Part shown: positions 18,056-27,078 of the stretch, one piece after another | How the letters are laid out: each line of letters begins with the position of its first letter | Position numbering within the stretch: position 1 is the stretch's first letter | From: Adhaeribacter rhizoryzae | GTDB lineage: Bacteria; Bacteroidota; Bacteroidia; Cytophagales; Hymenobacteraceae | NCBI RefSeq assembly: GCF_008629685.1 | Contig: NZ_VWSF01000002.1 | Coordinates: forward strand, 380,043-444,042 | Length of the DNA: 64,000 nucleotides | Reading direction: 5' to 3' | Translations under genes and position numbers: made by a program | Notes under the pieces: model-generated | The model's input: only the letters and a program-made list of their open reading frames with translations | Told to the model about the DNA's origin: nothing | Database searches by the model: none

Positions 18056-18084
18056 TCCCCCTTTGGAGGGGGTAGGGGGAGGAC
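18056..18084 (-). repeat. C/G-rich 29-bp repeat, right copy of pair A
   Basis: Inverted copy of the unit at 16557: GTCCCCCTTTGGAGGGGG then TAGGGGGAGGA. Without the IS and one TA, the pair would span about 313 bp, close to the 257 and 271 bp of pairs B and C. The rest of the 17931-18221 gap shows nothing else. Confidence 0.8.
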
Positions 18085-18221
18085 AACTACCGCTGCCCAA
18101 CCAAATGCCGCAGAACAACTACCTAAACGCCCGCACCTCCTAAAAGTATTCCTACTTCAATCAAACCAGAACTTACCAGCCTAACCACAACCCACAAGAG
18201 CACCCATTAACTACTAAACCG

Positions 18222-18803
18222 CTACTTCCAGAAAGATTTTACCGAATAAACTTCCAGGTTTTTGACTTGAATATGATTGCCCCAGAAATGGAAACCTTCT
18301 TTGTTTTTACTGTCAGGTTTGCGGGCCATGGAATAGGAGTAGGCACCGCCGTCGATGAAAACTTCTACGGAGGTGCGGTCGAGGTAAATGTCGGCGGTAA
18401 TTTCGGTGCTGGTCATGTTTTCGGGTGAGTAAAAAATGCCGTTTACTAGGTTAGCATTCAGGTCGTAATCGAGGAGGCACTGGCCGAACAGGTTGAGGCC
18501 GGCACTGGTGGCGTGGCTGAGCTAGATGGTGGTTTTCAGGCGCAGGCGGTCGGAGGCGTTAAAAGCTTGCAGTTGCTGGCTGGCTTGGGCGGGGGTGAGG
18601 TTTTGGGCTTGTTGTACTTTGGTAAATAAAGCTTCAATTTCTTTTACCGGCACGCTAAACAGGCGCACGCCGCTTTTAGTGGTGCGTAAAGTAAGTTCGG
18701 GGGGCAGTAACATTAGGTTGTTAAACGGCATACCGGGTTGCGGAATGCGGCCCCAGCCCAACTGGATGCGCCACCCACCACCAGCCGCATAATAAGGGAA
18801 CAA
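18222..18803 (-). pseudogene. GH32 (levanase/fructosidase-like) C-terminal remnant
   Basis: The minus strand encodes only the C-terminal part of a glycoside hydrolase family 32 enzyme: WRIQLGWGRIPQPGMPFNN, LMLLPPELTLRTTKSG, then ADIYLDRTSVEVFIDGGAY and GFHFWGNHIQVKNLEVYSV. A single in-frame TAG at 18522-18524 (reading ...LKTTI-stop-LSHATSAG) interrupts it; the protein sequence continues cleanly on both sides, so it looks like a CAG-to-TAG change. The catalytic N-terminal propeller is missing and an in-frame stop lies just upstream. It cannot make an active enzyme. Confidence 0.8.
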
Positions 18804-18899
18804 CCGGCAGCCGGTTTAAAATATTTTACAGCGGCCATACCGCAAACACCCAAATTATGCTTTTCTTTCGGGGTAAAATATTACCCAACCTTTTTGCCG

Positions 18900-19406
18900 A
18901 TGACTGCCCAGGATTACATACAACACTTAAATTTATTACCGCATCCCGAAGGTGGATATTACCGCGAAACCTACCGGGCTACTGAAAATATTCCCAACGC
19001 CGGTTTACCCGCGCGTTTTGGGCCAACCACCGGCAACCGGAGTTTTGCCACGGCTATTTATTTTTTATTGCCAGCCGGGGAGTTTTCGGCTTTTCATCGG
19101 ATTAAAAGCGACGAAGGCTGGCATTTTTACGCCGGCGGGCCGCTTTATATTCATGTGCTGGACCCCAGCGGCCAGTACACCCGCCTGCAACTGGGCCCGG
19201 ACCTGGCGAACGGCGAAATTTTTCAGGCAGTGGTACCGGCGGGTGCCTGGTTTGCTTCGGAGCCCGCGCCCGGAACAACGTTTGCGCTGGTGGGCTGTAC
19301 GGTAGCGCCGGGTTTCGATTTTAGGGATTTCGAGATGGCTAAAGCAAAAGACTTAGGGCCGCTATACCCGGAGCAAAGCGAATTAATAAATCGGTTGTGC
19401 CGCTGA
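18900..19406 (+). CDS. Cupin (DUF985/cupin_5) family protein
   Basis: A 168-residue cytoplasmic protein. The ATG at 18900 gives the normal family start (MTAQDYIQHLNLLPHPEGGY); the longer frame from 18738 overlaps the GH32 remnant and has no family character. Motifs are LPHPEGGYYRETYRA, then SFATAIYFLLPAGEFSAFHR, SDEGWHFYAGGPL, and VPAGAWFASEP with FALVGCTVAPGFDFRDFEM. This is the DUF985 cupin barrel, possibly acting on small molecules. It appears to be the only intact gene between three broken ones. Confidence 0.88.
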   Translation: MTAQDYIQHLNLLPHPEGGYYRETYRATENIPNAGLPARFGPTTGNRSFATAIYFLLPAGEFSAFHRIKSDEGWHFYAGGPLYIHVLDPSGQYTRLQLGPDLANGEIFQAVVPAGAWFASEPAPGTTFALVGCTVAPGFDFRDFEMAKAKDLGPLYPEQSELINRLCR

Positions 19407-19657
19407 CATTTAGGGTTTAGGTTAAGAATAATCTCCGTTCACGAGCATAAGCATAAAGAATACTTTTGTATTGCGCGCGGCGGTATACAGAAGTAGAAAT
19501 ATTGGCTGGTTTTCAACCTGCGCTAGTTAAAAATTGGCTGTTAAAAAGCCACCAATTACGCTATAGCTAAACTTGCAACAGGTGGGGCGCAGCCAGCCCG
19601 AAACTATTTTACCAAGTGCATTTAATTTCTAGTTTTAGGTAGCCTAAGCCATTTGCC

Positions 19658-20233
19658 ATGTCAGGAATATTTAAAAACCACTTAGATAAATTTATAACCA
19701 TAAGCCCCGGAGAATTTACGGACGTTTGCGGGTATTTTGAACCGATGCAGGTGCGCAAGAAAGAAAATTTGCTAACGGCCGGAGAGGTGTGTAAGCACCA
19801 TTATTTTGTGTTGAAAGGCTGCCTCCGTAAATTTTTTATAAACGAGAAAGGCGTAGAACAAACCACCGAATTTGCCATCGAAAACTGGTGGCTCACCGAT
19901 AATATTGCTTACGAAAAGCAGCTGCCCAGCGCATTTTTTATACAAGCCGTAGAACCCGCCGAACTATTGTGTATTAATTACTAGGCGCAGGAAGCCTTGC
20001 TGCACCAGCACCCCAAACTGGAGCGATATTTCCGGATGATTTACCAGCGTGCCTATGCCGCCTCGCAAATGCGCATTAAATACTTATACGATTTGTCGCG
20101 CGAAGAATTGTTTTACCATTTCCTGGACCATTACCCGGACTTTGTGCAGCGCATACCGCAATATTTACTCGCCTCTTTTTTAGGTTTTACCCCGGAGTAC
20201 CTAAGCGAAATCAGAAGTAAAAAGCGTTCTTAA
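19658..20233 (+). pseudogene. Crp/Fnr-type regulator interrupted by an amber stop
   Basis: One continuous frame encodes a Crp/Fnr-like cyclic-nucleotide-binding domain protein of about 191 codons, broken only by TAG at 19982-19984. Before it are EFTDVCGYFEPMQVRKKENL, then HHYFVLKGCLRKFFINEKG and AIENWWLTDN; after it AQEALLHQHPKLERYFRMIY and LASFLGFTPEYLSEIRSKK, the helical C-terminal DNA-binding part. No frameshift is seen. It is likely a recent nonsense mutation; the next gene, its usual neighbour type in this phylum, is also broken. Confidence 0.82.
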
Positions 20234-20312
20234 ACCAGTTTAAGTTTTTTGGGGTGCGCGTTGCCTACCTTTGGTGCATCATAAAATTAATACCCATAAA
20301 AACTTAAAACCA

Positions 20313-20596
20313 ATGGAAAAGCGCATCGACATTCTGGCCACCCAACCCCTGGCGGGCAAAGCCCTGATGGGGCTGGAAACTTACCTGGCCGGCACCGCAT
20401 TATCTAAAACCACAAAGAGCTGATAAAAATAAGGGCTTCGCAAATAAACGGCTGTGCCTTTTGTATTGATATGCACACCAAAGACGCCCTGAAACACGGC
20501 GAAACCACCCAGCGGCTTTTTTTATTAAATGCCTGGAACCGAATTGCCATTAGCACCCACAAAGAAGTACCGCGAGATTCTTATTGTCAGAAATGA
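20313..20596 (+). pseudogene. Carboxymuconolactone decarboxylase/AhpD-like gene, frameshifted and truncated
   Basis: It starts MEKRIDILATQPLAGKALMG and runs to a stop after 36 codons. A different frame from about 20410 continues the same family: HKELIKIRASQINGCAFCID then MHTKDALKHGETTQRLFLLN. The CxxC-like redox motif (CAFC) is present. After NAW the sequence departs from the family and ends at 20594-20596, so the C-terminal half is missing. One indel plus truncation makes it a pseudogene. It follows the broken Crp/Fnr gene on the same strand, a common pairing. Confidence 0.75.
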
Positions 20597-20757
20597 GGTA
20601 ATGGCAGCCAAAGCAAAATTTGTTTTGCTGTTCTTTGTTTTAATACTTAGGTAGTTTTGTTAAAAAAGGCTATACTCCAAATTTGAGCGAAGCGGTAACT
20701 TGGAGTAGGATTAAAAACAAATTTTAACTTATAGTATGTAGAGAAATACTTGAAAAA

Positions 20758-22188
20758 TTATTCTATATTTTCCTTAATTGTTCTAAAACTGGCTAAAGCA
20801 CTTTCTATATTTTCAATTATTTCGTCTATTAAAACATCTGGCTCTGGTAGATTTTCTAAATCTATTAGATTCTCATTTTTAAGCCAGGTAATATCTAAGT
20901 TTGTCTTATCTCTAGTAATTATCTCTTCATAACTATACTTTCGCCAACGTCCATCTTCAGTCTCAGCATTCCAGGTTTCAACCCGATTATTTGGTTGATA
21001 ATTTTTTACAAAATCAAATAAATGTTCGGAACGTAATGGATTCTTTTTAGGTGTATGTCTAATATTTGTACGATAATCGTAAAACCATATTTCTTTTGTT
21101 TTTCTTCCTTTATCGAAGAAGAGCACATTGGCTTTTACTCCTTGAGCATAAAAAATTCCTGTCGGAAGTCTTAAAATTGTATGTAGATCCGTTTCTTCCA
21201 AAAGTTTTTTCCGTATGGTTTCACCTGCACCACCTTCAAATAAAACATTATCAGGAAGTACTACTGCAGCCCGACCATCATCTTTAAGCATAGTTACAAT
21301 ATGTTGTAGAAATGCCAGTTGTTTATTACTAGTTGTAACCCAAAAATCCTTTCTTAAAAAATAACCATCTTTAGCTGCTTGTTTTTCATCAGTGGTAGGA
21401 ATGTCGCTACTACTGACACCAAATGGTGGATTAGCTAAAACTATATCTACTTTTTCATCTTCCTCAACCTGCCCATTTTTTCTTTTTAAGCTATCTGTTA
21501 CCTCGATATCAGGAGTTTCCTTTAAATCGCCAATTCCATGAAGGAAAAGATTCATTAAACATAAACGAGCCGTGGACTTTTCAATCTCCCAACCATGAAA
21601 GGTTTTAAACTTTAAAAAGTTAGACTCTTCAACTGTTGAAATAGAAGGCTTTAAATATTGTAAAGCACCAAGAAAAAAGCCTCCAGTACCACAAGACGGA
21701 TCAGCAATAGTTTCTTTAGGTCTTGGTTGTATACAATCAACCATAGCCGTAATTACTGAGCGTGGTGTGAAATATTGGCCGGCACCACTACTTTCTGCGT
21801 TTTTTTGCAACAACGATTCATAAATATCTCCCTTTATATCTGTGTCTGTTGTTGACCAGTTCTCTTCATCAATAAGTTTTACCAACTTTTTGAGTTTTAC
21901 AGAGTCGTGAATTTTATTTTGAGCTCCGGCAAATATTTTCTCCAGCATTCCGCCAGAGTTTGCAAGGGTCTTTAAGATTTTTTCATATGTTTCTATTATT
22001 TGAGTTCCAGATTTTAGTACTTGCCAGGTACAACCTTTAGGTAAGTTGTATTGTGATTTCTTCTCATCTGCCATTTTAAGAAAAAGCAAAAAAGTAAGCT
22101 GTTCCAAATAATCACCGTACCCGAGCCCGTCGTCTCTAAGGGTATCACAAAATGACCAGATTTTTGCTACTAATATATTGGTTTCCAT
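20758..22188 (-). CDS. hsdM: Type I restriction-modification DNA methyltransferase subunit M
   Basis: A 476-residue N6-adenine methyltransferase. The N-terminal HsdM helical domain has FCDTLRDDGLGYGDYLEQLT. The catalytic domain has GAGQYFTPRSV (motif X region, 136-145), SAM-binding ADPSCGTGGFFLGA (162-175) and NPPFG (253-257, motif IV). All key residues are present. It would act with HsdS to methylate adenines at a bipartite site. It is the last gene of a six-gene operon, 7 bases after the HNH gene; classical hsd operons put M next to S or R. No HsdR gene exists in the window. A small hairpin (ACTCCAA/TTGGAGT, 20674-20706) lies downstream. Confidence 0.92.
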   Translation of the reverse strand: METNILVAKIWSFCDTLRDDGLGYGDYLEQLTFLLFLKMADEKKSQYNLPKGCTWQVLKSGTQIIETYEKILKTLANSGGMLEKIFAGAQNKIHDSVKLKKLVKLIDEENWSTTDTDIKGDIYESLLQKNAESSGAGQYFTPRSVITAMVDCIQPRPKETIADPSCGTGGFFLGALQYLKPSISTVEESNFLKFKTFHGWEIEKSTARLCLMNLFLHGIGDLKETPDIEVTDSLKRKNGQVEEDEKVDIVLANPPFGVSSSDIPTTDEKQAAKDGYFLRKDFWVTTSNKQLAFLQHIVTMLKDDGRAAVVLPDNVLFEGGAGETIRKKLLEETDLHTILRLPTGIFYAQGVKANVLFFDKGRKTKEIWFYDYRTNIRHTPKKNPLRSEHLFDFVKNYQPNNRVETWNAETEDGRWRKYSYEEIITRDKTNLDITWLKNENLIDLENLPEPDVLIDEIIENIESALASFRTIKENIE

Positions 22189-22195
22189 AATCTGC

Positions 22196-23092
22196 TTAGA
22201 CTAAAACGCGTTCAACTTCTTTGAGCCAGCTATACTCCTTATCCTTTAATTTTTCCTTTACGAAATTTCTAACAATCATAGAATATGGTTCTGTATATCT
22301 AGAGTATTTGGACAATTGTAAAAAACATTCGTCAATCTTTTCATCCCTTCTTACAGGGTCATTTATATTATTTTTTATATAATTATGGGCTTTTTTTACT
22401 ACCATTTCACAGTTAGCCCAAATCTTTCTTCGACCTCTAGATAAAGGTTTGTGGTCTAAACCATAATATTTAATCGAAAGCATAGCTTTTTTATGATAGA
22501 ACTTGCTTTCATTTTCATTATAGGTTGGGAAAGGATCTCCATTTTTATCAAAAGATATTAAAGTAACATCCCTTGGTTTAATTGGATCAATTAGCAATGG
22601 CCTTTCACAGTTGCAATCTTCATCTTCGGGTTGAGCAATGTCTTCAGTTTCTAGTGGGAAAAAGCTGCCTTTTCCATAAACTTCCCCATTTGAATCAAAT
22701 CTATCTTTTCTAAGCTTGTTGACTAATGAACCTGCCAAGCGAAAATTTTCCCATTTATATGATAACCACCAATAACCATCTTCCCTAACAATTGTTCCTT
22801 CTTCAGATCTTGATTCTGCCTTGGGTCTGTAATGATCAATTTCCCATTCACTAGAATTTTCAGGAGCTTCTGAGTACCAACATTTATGACCGGACAGCTT
22901 TGAGAGGGCTGGGTACAATTCTCTCCAAATATTATTACGAGACCAATATGTACTTCTATCTTCCTTACTCATAGACCTGATTTCTTCTAAGCATTTTTCA
23001 GCTTTCTCAAGCCAAGTATCGAAACTTCCTTTCCTGTTTCCGTTTAGACTATCAAATACTTCTTCTAATTGATCGAGATTTATAACCCTCAT
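22196..23092 (-). CDS. HNH endonuclease, PtuB/retron-effector-like
   Basis: A 298-residue protein with an HNH-type nuclease core: HKCWYSEA (Cys71), EWEIDHYRPKAE (His87), WWLSYKWENFRLAGSLVNK (Asn125) and KGSFFPLE (Phe-Pro-Leu 145-147). This layout, IDHYRPK followed by N...K.FPL, is that of the HNH partners of PtuA-type ATPases in Septu and some retron systems. The usual CxxC zinc pair is reduced to CWYS, an oddity. Its start overlaps the ATPase stop by 4 bases (ATGA), so the two are translationally coupled. It is probably the DNA- or nucleic-acid-cutting effector; this is inferred, not shown. Confidence 0.8.
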   Translation of the reverse strand: MRVINLDQLEEVFDSLNGNRKGSFDTWLEKAEKCLEEIRSMSKEDRSTYWSRNNIWRELYPALSKLSGHKCWYSEAPENSSEWEIDHYRPKAESRSEEGTIVREDGYWWLSYKWENFRLAGSLVNKLRKDRFDSNGEVYGKGSFFPLETEDIAQPEDEDCNCERPLLIDPIKPRDVTLISFDKNGDPFPTYNENESKFYHKKAMLSIKYYGLDHKPLSRGRRKIWANCEMVVKKAHNYIKNNINDPVRRDEKIDECFLQLSKYSRYTEPYSMIVRNFVKEKLKDKEYSWLKEVERVLV

Positions 23093-24699
23093 CTTAATCC
23101 ATCCTTTTCCATTAACTTCAAAACACGATCTGCAGCTTTTGCACTTTGTTCTGCCAGCATCTGTTTTTCAGCTTCCGATAATTCTGTTTTTTCAAAAGCG
23201 TCTAATTTCGACATCTCAGCCAAATAATATTTAAACCATTTATCCTCAACTTCTTCATAAAACCCAAACTCCTCTAATTCTAACTTTAGTTTTTGGTATT
23301 CTTCATTTTCAACATTACTAAGTGCGTCTCGCATTAAGCGGCCTTGTAAATACCTTTTCCGGTTAAGCTTTTCTTGTGTTTTTTTATCAAGAATAGTAGG
23401 TAGTCCAAACAGTTCGCTGGTTAATATTGCTGCTACACCCATTCCTTCAGGACTTACATCAGGTTCAATAACTGTTGTTTCGTATTTATTATTTCTTTTA
23501 AATACCCGTACCTGCTTTTTATCCATGCTTCCGATAACTAATGGATCATGCGTACAAAACACAACCTGAGTTTTATCAGATTTATGAACAACATTATTTA
23601 AAAATTCGAGGTACTTCCATTTCCATAATGGATTTAAATGTGTGTCTGGCTCATCTAATAAGATTAGTGCTTCATCGTCTTTAGTGAATTTTAATAGCCC
23701 AAGAACAGTTATTAATTGTTTTTCCCCTTCGCTCAATTCTCCCATTACAAGCTCTCCAGGAATATTTTCTTTCACAACTTTAATCCTTACATCTTGGTCA
23801 TCAACTAATTCTGAATAGTGTAAACTGCATAATGCATTAAACAAAGGTATTTTGCTTTTATACATCTTCATCTCAACTAAAGAACTAAATGTGGCTTTGT
23901 CTTTAATGAATAAAAATAATCTTTGAAGAGATTCTCTTTTATTTAATGCGCCTTTAACAGTTTCTTTGAAAAATATAGGCGCAATAGCGAAATTCCATAA
24001 ATCTTCAATAAACCTTCTGACTAGCCCATTAGTATGCCAAAATCTTTCGTCTCCTTGCCTAGACTTTGACCAATTAGGCTGTTTTAGCATGAATAAAGCA
24101 GAACCAAAATCAACTATGTTTAATTCGTTTTTCAGGAACTCTATAGTTTCATTTTCTCTTTCTGGAAATAAATAAAAGGCTATTAGTGCTAAACTTGCAT
24201 GTATAGGCTCTACTAAAAATATTCGGGGCATTTCATTAAAGTCTTCGTATTTCAGTCCTGGGGTCATCATTTTTTTAAATTGCAAAAGCTTATGTTCTGC
24301 ATATAATGATTTTAGCCGCTCGCTTAATCCTGAATAATAGACAAATACATGGCTAGGTAAATAAGTATTCTTATTTTTAAAGAATTGATTTTTAGAGCGT
24401 AGTTTCTCTCCATCAACAATAAAAGTATAACCATCTCTGACCGAATATTCTATTTCTATATTTTTTTCTCTACAATTATATCTTATGTAATACTCTAATG
24501 TTTGTCCTTTCTTTTGAAGCTTTGGAGGGGTTTCTAAATCTAAGTCCCGGAAAATAATTACCAGGGCTTCCATGAAATTAGATTTACCAGTTGCATTTAA
24601 GCCTAATAGAACTGTCTCTGTTGCATCTTGATCAAATTCAAAATAAAAATCTTTTAAGTTTTTGAATTCTCCTTTTATATGAACTTTATCTATCTTCAT
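23089..24699 (-). CDS. SMC/ABC-type AAA ATPase, PtuA-like
   Basis: A 536-residue ATPase. Walker A GLNATGKS is at 33-40, the ABC signature LSEGEKQLITVLGLL is at about 320, Walker B LILLDEPDTHLNP at about 345 and an H-loop THDPLVIGSMDKKQVRVF follows. There is no long coiled coil, so it resembles the OLD/PtuA class rather than Rad50. The C-terminal 120 residues are charged and helical. It is coupled with the HNH gene (4-base overlap) and starts 14 bases inside hsdS. In Septu-type defence such ATPases assemble with HNH partners and control them by nucleotide state; the same role is inferred here. It occupies the place where hsdR would be expected. Confidence 0.85.
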   Translation of the reverse strand: MKIDKVHIKGEFKNLKDFYFEFDQDATETVLLGLNATGKSNFMEALVIIFRDLDLETPPKLQKKGQTLEYYIRYNCREKNIEIEYSVRDGYTFIVDGEKLRSKNQFFKNKNTYLPSHVFVYYSGLSERLKSLYAEHKLLQFKKMMTPGLKYEDFNEMPRIFLVEPIHASLALIAFYLFPERENETIEFLKNELNIVDFGSALFMLKQPNWSKSRQGDERFWHTNGLVRRFIEDLWNFAIAPIFFKETVKGALNKRESLQRLFLFIKDKATFSSLVEMKMYKSKIPLFNALCSLHYSELVDDQDVRIKVVKENIPGELVMGELSEGEKQLITVLGLLKFTKDDEALILLDEPDTHLNPLWKWKYLEFLNNVVHKSDKTQVVFCTHDPLVIGSMDKKQVRVFKRNNKYETTVIEPDVSPEGMGVAAILTSELFGLPTILDKKTQEKLNRKRYLQGRLMRDALSNVENEEYQKLKLELEEFGFYEEVEDKWFKYYLAEMSKLDAFEKTELSEAEKQMLAEQSAKAADRVLKLMEKDGLR

Positions 24700-26386
24700 T
24701 ATTTAGGGTTAAAAATGATTCAGTTTCCTGTTTATATTCAGTTATTAGGCTGTAAATATTCTTTATCTCATTGTAAAAGCTTTCCACATCATCTTCGTGT
24801 ATTGATGATTGCCAAAGTTCTAAAGCCGAAATTGGTCTTTCAGCTTCTTTAAGAATATTTAAAACTATTTTCTTTGATTCCATAAGCTTTTCCTTTTTAG
24901 GCTTTGATTTTTCTGCTTCTTTTTGTGCTTTTAGATATGCCTCTTTTTCAATCTTAATCCGTTCTAATAAAATATTTGCAGGTTCATCTAATGCATCTTG
25001 ATTTACTAAATTCCCCTCGAAAGCTTTTTTAAGTGTTGAATGTTTAAATAACTCAATATCCTTTAAACTTTTATTTATTACCTTTTCAAGGTTTTCAATT
25101 AAAGTGAATCTTGTTTCTAGTATTTCAACTATTTTATTTTGCTCTTCAATTGGAGGTACTTTTAAATTAAAGTTTTTGATATCTTTTTGAAATAAATGAG
25201 GAATCGCGCTTCCTGAAATTTTTTCATTTACAAGTTTCTGTATTGTTGGGCCAGTGAAGAAATAATACAAAAAGGTCGGATTAAATGCTTCTCGTGCTTT
25301 TATAACTAATAAGGATGAGTTTACAGTAGCATCTGCAGGTAAATGATTGATTATTCCTACTTTCCCTATTCCGGCTCCATCTTTACATAACAGTATATCA
25401 TTAACTTGTAATTTTATTTCAGGACTTTCATCATACCTTTCCTGTGTGATATGATTTGCTTCATGAAAAACTACGTTTTTGCCATAGTTTAATGCATGTA
25501 CTGAAAGAAATAGGGGACCCTCTCTAGTATATTCTTTTTGTGTTAATCCTCGCCAACCTATTCGGGCGTTTATGTCAATTAGATTCTCAAGCTTAGCATT
25601 TGCCCATGTGGATATTTCAGTATCTTGCTCAAATACAAAATCGTAATCAGCTTTTGGTTTTTTATTTTGCTTCTGTTTTATTTTCAGGTTATATTCCTTT
25701 TGTCTTTCTTTTTGAATTGACTGTAATTCATCCAGCGCATTTGCAGATGTATTAAATGTTCTCCAATTAGCTGTTAATTTCCCATCAAAGGCACTTTTTA
25801 ATACGCTCTGTCTATATATATATAAATCATCCTTCGCCTTTTGTAAATTTTTATGAGCATGATCTATTTCACTGAAAAGTTCTTCTATTTTGATAATAAT
25901 TCTACTTTGTTCTTTTATTGGAGGTAATGGAAGTTTAATCTTGTTAAGATCCGATACTTTCAGACCTTTTACTGTTGTACCACTTGCCTTTGAAATAAAC
26001 TTTTGATTATTAGTTTTAATTAAAAAATATACAAAAGATGGAATTACCCCTCCGAAAAGCTTTAAAATTTTTAAGTCCTGATTGATAGAAATTTTGTCCT
26101 TTGCTATTGATACTTGGCCCGGAGATATTCTTGTTACTAAAATTATATCCCCATTACTTGCAAGATTTGTATTGCTTTGCTTTAATCCCTCATTCGTGAT
26201 TTTATCAATTGTTTCTGTTATAAATTGTGATTTGATATCTTTAACTGAGGCCCATTTGATATCTCCTCCCCAATATCTTGCGTGCTTTTTTGAAGGTGTT
26301 CCACCTCCAATGATTATAAATAACTCTGAAATATTTGACCATACCCAACCTTTAGGTAAATTATCTAAATGTTCCTTTTGCTCCAT
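24686..26386 (-). CDS. hsdS: Type I restriction-modification specificity subunit S with C-terminal extension
   Basis: A 566-residue HsdS with two target-recognition domains (about 1-155 and 240-415), each followed by the conserved helical spacer: LPPIKEQSRIIIKIEELFSE with SVLKSAFDGKL, and VPPIEEQNKIVEILETRF with STLKKAFEGNL. Each TRD reads half of a bipartite DNA site. Ordinary HsdS ends after the second spacer at about residue 460. This one continues about 100 residues: a lysine-rich linker (QKEAEKSKPKKEKLMESKK) and a compact winged-helix-like piece (ILKEAERPISALELWQSS). Its ATG overlaps the stop of the nucleotidyltransferase gene by one base (TAATG). Confidence 0.9.
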   Translation of the reverse strand: MEQKEHLDNLPKGWVWSNISELFIIIGGGTPSKKHARYWGGDIKWASVKDIKSQFITETIDKITNEGLKQSNTNLASNGDIILVTRISPGQVSIAKDKISINQDLKILKLFGGVIPSFVYFLIKTNNQKFISKASGTTVKGLKVSDLNKIKLPLPPIKEQSRIIIKIEELFSEIDHAHKNLQKAKDDLYIYRQSVLKSAFDGKLTANWRTFNTSANALDELQSIQKERQKEYNLKIKQKQNKKPKADYDFVFEQDTEISTWANAKLENLIDINARIGWRGLTQKEYTREGPLFLSVHALNYGKNVVFHEANHITQERYDESPEIKLQVNDILLCKDGAGIGKVGIINHLPADATVNSSLLVIKAREAFNPTFLYYFFTGPTIQKLVNEKISGSAIPHLFQKDIKNFNLKVPPIEEQNKIVEILETRFTLIENLEKVINKSLKDIELFKHSTLKKAFEGNLVNQDALDEPANILLERIKIEKEAYLKAQKEAEKSKPKKEKLMESKKIVLNILKEAERPISALELWQSSIHEDDVESFYNEIKNIYSLITEYKQETESFLTLNNEDR

Positions 26387-27078
26387 TATTGAATCTCTGC
26401 AATACCTTGTATTAGTTCCAAAATAATATCAGTAGCTTCTTCTCCTGAGCCATACGGTAAAGCACTTTCAACTCCTTCTGTTAAATTTTTATTATTTAAT
26501 AAGCTTGTAAATTCTCCTTTTAAATACATTTTTACTGTATTACTTGAATTGGTAATGTCTTCTAAAATGTTTGGGCAGTTATCCAAGATATATATAATAT
26601 CTTCAAAATCGTGGCTTTGTCTCAAATCCTTGCCACCTCTATTTTTATGGGCTTCTAACTTTGCAGCTATATAATAGGCCGGAGAAAATACAGCTATTTC
26701 TGTTTCGTCTGGCAGTTTTTTTACTATTTTCGTTTCAATCCCTTCCGGATACCACTTATTACTAAAGCCTAATACTTTTTCGTCTGTTGGCATTACATCT
26801 ACTATTACTCCCTTATATATCCATCTGCAAATAGGGGCTCCAGGGGAGGAATCGTTTGTAAATCCTCTTGCCCTTAAATCTTCTTCCAGTTGCACATGTG
26901 CTATTCTGGAACTTAATTCGATTACGCAATCTACATCGATTGTTGGCCTAATATCAGATATAGCCGGGTTTTCCGCATATAATTCAGCTACGGCACCTCC
27001 TACAAAAACCATTTCATTTTTTAAATCTCCTAAACCGTTTGCAACAGTTTGTAGCATTGTAATATTAGTATTAGTCAT
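26386..27078 (-). CDS. Nucleotidyltransferase-fold protein (AbiEii/MenT-like)
   Basis: A 230-residue protein with a minimal nucleotidyltransferase core: FVGGAVAELY (Gly27-Gly28), PTIDVDCVIEL (Asp48 and Asp50) and VIVDVMPTDE (Asp94), the three expected metal-binding carboxylates. A helical tail with AAKLEAHKNRGGKDLRQSHD resembles the AbiEii/DUF1814 type. Such proteins act as toxins in type IV or AbiE-like toxin-antitoxin pairs by adding nucleotides to tRNA or protein, but this member's target is unknown. It follows a winged-HTH gene with an 8-base overlap, as in AbiEi/AbiEii-like pairs, and leads directly into hsdS. Confidence 0.72.
   Translation of the reverse strand: MTNTNITMLQTVANGLGDLKNEMVFVGGAVAELYAENPAISDIRPTIDVDCVIELSSRIAHVQLEEDLRARGFTNDSSPGAPICRWIYKGVIVDVMPTDEKVLGFSNKWYPEGIETKIVKKLPDETEIAVFSPAYYIAAKLEAHKNRGGKDLRQSHDFEDIIYILDNCPNILEDITNSSNTVKMYLKGEFTSLLNNKNLTEGVESALPYGSGEEATDIILELIQGIAEIQ

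Noticed and set aside
20758-24699. Retron with ATPase and HNH effectors
   Set aside because: The ATPase-HNH pair fits retron type effectors, but there is no reverse transcriptase frame and no msr/msd-like structured RNA in the island; type I M and S subunits are present instead.
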